From positions 463,095 through 527,094 of the forward strand of contig DCTT01000026.1 of the NCBI GenBank assembly GCA_002329295.1: DNA of 64,000 bases. Direction: 5' to 3'. This document shows, one piece after another, positions 61,686-64,000 of the stretch. A program made the position numbers and the translations under genes. Each line of letters opens with the position of its first letter. Position 1 is the first letter of the stretch. Under the pieces are notes generated by a model. It was not told the origin of the DNA. It saw only the letters and a list, made by a program, of their open reading frames with translations, and searched no databases. The DNA is from Eubacteriaceae bacterium UBA1433 (GTDB lineage: Bacteria > Bacillota > Clostridia > Eubacteriales > UBA1433).

Positions 61686-62756
61686 ATGTTTGGGAAACTG
61701 GATTTTATTTTAGAAAGATATGACGAATTGAACGGACAGCTCAGCAGTACGGAGGTTCTTGCGCAGCAAGATGTATTTCGCGAACTGGCGAAAGAACATG
61801 CCAAGTTGGAACCGATTGTTGTGAAATATTCGGAATATAAAAAAACAAAGGAAGACTTGGACAGCAACAAAGAACTCCTGAATGAAAAAATCGACAAAGA
61901 TTTCAAAAAAATGATTGAAGAGGACATTGAAGAGTTAAGCGGTGTCGCCGAAAAACTGGAAGAAGAGCTGAAAATTTTGTTGTTGCCGAAAGATGAAAAT
62001 GATGAAAAAAACGTTATTATCGAAATTCGTGCGGGTACCGGCGGAGATGAGGCAGCCCTCTTTGCCGGCGATTTGCTGCGCATGTATCTTCGTTATGCGG
62101 AACGTGTCAATTTTAAAACAGAACTGCTCAGCACCAGTGAAATCGGCGTAGGCGGTTACAAAGAAGTGATTTTTGCCGTGCAGGGAAAAGGAGCCTACAG
62201 CAAACTGAAATTTGAAAGCGGAGTGCATCGTGTTCAGCGCATTCCGCTTACGGAATCCAGCGGGCGCATTCATACTTCGGCTTCAACGGTAGCGGTACTG
62301 CCTGAGGCGGAAGATGTGGAAATAGAAATTAATGCCAATGACTTGCGGATAGATGTGTTTCGCTCGGGAGGCCATGGAGGTCAGAGTGTGAACACTACAG
62401 ACTCGGCAGTGCGCATAACGCATATTCCCACAGGGATTGTGGTAACTTGTCAGGACGAAAAATCTCAATTGAAAAACAAAGAAAAAGCTATGAAGGTGCT
62501 TAAGGCCAGGCTCTATGATGTCGAGCAGCAAAAGGCGCACGAGGAAATGGCGCAAAACAGAAAAAATCAAGTGGGCAGCGGAGACAGAAGTGAGAGAATC
62601 CGTACCTATAATTTTCCGCAAGGCAGGGTGACGGATCATCGAATCGGACTGACGCTTTATAAACTAGAGGCGTTTTTAAACGGAGAATTGGAAGAAATGA
62701 TTGATGCTTTGCAACTGGCAAACCAAGCGGAACTGTTAAAAAACAGCGAAGAATAA
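61686..62756 (+). CDS. prfA: peptide chain release factor 1
   Basis: Ends translation at UAG and UAA by releasing the peptide from the ribosome. 356 residues. The stop-codon-reading tripeptide of RF1 is Pro187-Leu-Thr in [15 protein letters not shown], and the catalytic GGQ is residues 231-233 in [20 protein letters not shown] precedes the ATG. The partner methylase gene prmC, which often follows prfA, is absent here; sua5 comes 32 bases later. Confidence 0.97.
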   Translation: MFGKLDFILERYDELNGQLSSTEVLAQQDVFRELAKEHAKLEPIVVKYSEYKKTKEDLDSNKELLNEKIDKDFKKMIEEDIEELSGVAEKLEEELKILLLPKDENDEKNVIIEIRAGTGGDEAALFAGDLLRMYLRYAERVNFKTELLSTSEIGVGGYKEVIFAVQGKGAYSKLKFESGVHRVQRIPLTESSGRIHTSASTVAVLPEAEDVEIEINANDLRIDVFRSGGHGGQSVNTTDSAVRITHIPTGIVVTCQDEKSQLKNKEKAMKVLKARLYDVEQQKAHEEMAQNRKNQVGSGDRSERIRTYNFPQGRVTDHRIGLTLYKLEAFLNGELEEMIDALQLANQAELLKNSEE

Positions 62757-62788
62757 TCTGTCGTTGTATTCATAAATAATGAGGAAGC

Positions 62789-63790
62789 ATGAAATATTAC
62801 GAAAAAAATCAAATCGAAAATTGGGACAAAGCGATTGAAGAGGCTGCGCAGGTTATCCGAAAAGGGGGACTCGTGGCATTTCCCACTGAAACCGTCTACG
62901 GATTGGGCGCAGATGCGCAAAATGAACAAGCAGTTCAAAAGATTTATGTTGCAAAAGGTCGTCCTGCCGACAATCCGCTTATCGTGCATATAGCGCATAA
63001 AGAGGATTTGATGAAAATTGCAAAAGATATCTCGGATTGGGTCTTGCATGTAACAGAAAAATACTGGCCGGGGCCACTAAGCGTTGTGTTGAACAGACGA
63101 GAGGATTTTTGTTCCGCCGCATCCGCAGGACTGTCTACAGTGGCGGTGCGCATGCCCGACCATGAAACGGCGTTGGCATTGATTGAAAGAAGCGAGCGAT
63201 ACCTTGCCGCTCCCAGCGCCAACATCTCGGGTCGGCTCAGCCCGACCAAAGGGCGCCATGTGGCAGAGGATATGCGTGAACATGCGGATATTATATTGGC
63301 GCAAGACGATTTGGTGTTGGGTTTGGAGTCCACCGTGATTGACGCCAGAGGTTCGTATCCCGTTATTCTTCGAACAGGATGTGTGACATGCGAAATGCTT
63401 GCGGCAAATGTGGGGCGAGCGGAAATTTACGATGCGGCTGCAGAGAAACCTCTTTTGCCCGGCATGAAATATGTCCATTATCGACCCCGGGCAACGGTAA
63501 TGATTGTAGATGGAAACTTGGAGGAAAAGAGCGAAAAAATACAAAATTTTCTTGAAACGGAGATCAAGACAGGTATTTTTTGCAGCGAAAAGCTTTCCAA
63601 AAATATCCAGTGTAAAGACGTTGTTACTTATCGCAGTTTAAATGAAGCGGCGCAAAAATTTTATGCGACTTTACGTGAGTTTGACGAAAAAGGCTGCCGG
63701 AAGATTCTTTGTGAAAAAGTGGAACAAACCGGGATTGGGGAAGCGTTGGTAAATCGCATGGAAAATGCGGCGGAAGGAAGATATTTATAA
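62789..63790 (+). CDS. threonylcarbamoyl-AMP synthase (Sua5/YwlC)
   Basis: Makes threonylcarbamoyl-AMP from threonine, bicarbonate and ATP for the t6A modification of tRNAs reading ANN codons. 333 residues: the YrdC domain (1-200) with GGLVAFPTETVYGLGADA near residue 27, KGRPADNPL near 55 and SANISGRLSPTK near 144; then the shorter Sua5 domain (about 215-330) after the linker PGMKYVHYRPRATV. TGAGGAAGC precedes the ATG. Follows prfA, and is followed by the phosphatase gene at 66 bases. Confidence 0.96.
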   Translation: MKYYEKNQIENWDKAIEEAAQVIRKGGLVAFPTETVYGLGADAQNEQAVQKIYVAKGRPADNPLIVHIAHKEDLMKIAKDISDWVLHVTEKYWPGPLSVVLNRREDFCSAASAGLSTVAVRMPDHETALALIERSERYLAAPSANISGRLSPTKGRHVAEDMREHADIILAQDDLVLGLESTVIDARGSYPVILRTGCVTCEMLAANVGRAEIYDAAAEKPLLPGMKYVHYRPRATVMIVDGNLEEKSEKIQNFLETEIKTGIFCSEKLSKNIQCKDVVTYRSLNEAAQKFYATLREFDEKGCRKILCEKVEQTGIGEALVNRMENAAEGRYL

Positions 63791-63856
63791 GCGCAAAAAT
63801 GATAATACATATATATTTAGACATGGAAATAATCAAAACTTTAATAAGGAAGCAAA

Positions 63857-64000
63857 ATGAAAAAAATTTTGTTTGTTTGTACCGGAAACACCTGTCGCAG
63901 TCCTATGGCTCAATACTTATTTAATAAGAAAAGCGCCACGGCAGATTTACAAGGACAATATGAAGCGTACTCGGCAGGGATTTTTGCTGAAGGCGAACCG
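63857..64000 (+). CDS. low-molecular-weight phosphatase, YwlE type (partial)
   Basis: The first 48 residues of an LMW protein-tyrosine-phosphatase-fold enzyme; the rest is past the window. The active loop is CTGNTCRS, with Cys8 as nucleophile and Arg14, and the next residues PMAQYLFN fit the family. In YwlE, the Thr in this loop is the feature linked to phospho-arginine specificity over phospho-tyrosine; the same Thr (Thr12) is here. AAGGAAG precedes the ATG. The order sua5-ywlE is also that of B. subtilis. Confidence 0.9.
   Translation, partial: MKKILFVCTGNTCRSPMAQYLFNKKSATADLQGQYEAYSAGIFAEGEP

Noticed and set aside
1..64000. CRISPR array, prophage, insertion sequence or large direct repeats
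   Set aside because: No spaced repeats, transposase, integrase, terminal inverted repeats or phage structural genes were seen anywhere in the window.

Overview
The window looks like chromosomal core sequence of a low-GC, probably anaerobic member of the Bacillota (Clostridia-like). The reasons are the AT-rich intergenic DNA, strong AGGAGG ribosome sites with frequent TTG starts, a T-box riboswitch, DnaD/DnaI-type primosome proteins, SpoVG, a SpoVB/MurJ-like flippase, an arginine deiminase unit and several ferredoxin-type proteins. I see no prophage, insertion sequence, CRISPR array, rRNA operon or mobile element. Nearly all DNA is explained by ordinary genes, with well-formed hairpin terminators between transcription units.

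Layout. 1-3.4 kb: the first codons of a leftward gene at the very edge, a lipoprotein, nadE, a membrane protein and an HpcH/HpaI-type aldolase. 3.6-6.3 kb: a methionine operon (metY, metA) behind a promoter and a T-box whose specifier reads AUG; MetA carries Glu111, so homoserine is probably acetylated, matching the O-acetylhomoserine sulfhydrylase. 6.7-11.7 kb: a membrane protein, DUF488, an MscS channel, an F420-dehydrogenase-beta-like iron-sulfur protein, DUF308, and a nucleotide-cyclase-like gene that appears frameshifted at a run of seven A. 11.9-15.4 kb: a four-gene MacAB/YknWXYZ-like efflux operon. 15.4-20.1 kb: two tandem paralogous FCD-GntR regulators divergent from an Ldh_2 dehydrogenase and a sodium:solute symporter.

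20.3-28.7 kb: small stress and unknown proteins, a glycogen-debranching-type enzyme, glycerol kinase overlapped by a monoacylglycerol-lipase-like hydrolase, a split UxaA/altronate-dehydratase-like enzyme and a QueT-like transporter. 28.7-32.1 kb: a patatin-like protein lacking its catalytic serine, then DnaD and DnaI/DnaC. 32.2-36.6 kb: argCJBD, with a good ARG-box match next to the promoter. 36.6-42 kb: an EFR1-type flavodoxin-ferredoxin, murC, spoVG, glmU and prs. 42-45.3 kb (leftward): arginine deiminase, ornithine carbamoyltransferase and an unusual double-Nudix protein.

45.8-50.2 kb: a lipoprotein, two universal stress proteins with their own promoters, tRNA-Leu(CAG), ksgA, and a CCA-transferase-like HD protein whose nucleotidyltransferase motifs are lost. 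50.4-53.7 kb: flippase, MazG-type YabN and HU. 53.8-64 kb: a small membrane protein, HtrA protease, DegV, DUF167, Hsp33, an aminotransferase, cytoplasmic alpha-amylase, prfA, sua5, and the start of a low-molecular-weight phosphatase of the YwlE (protein-arginine phosphatase) type.

No complete new system is evident. The best second-look items are the degenerate enzymes (patatin, CCA-like), the broken cyclase-like gene beside a membrane protein, and the double-Nudix gene in an arginine-catabolism operon.
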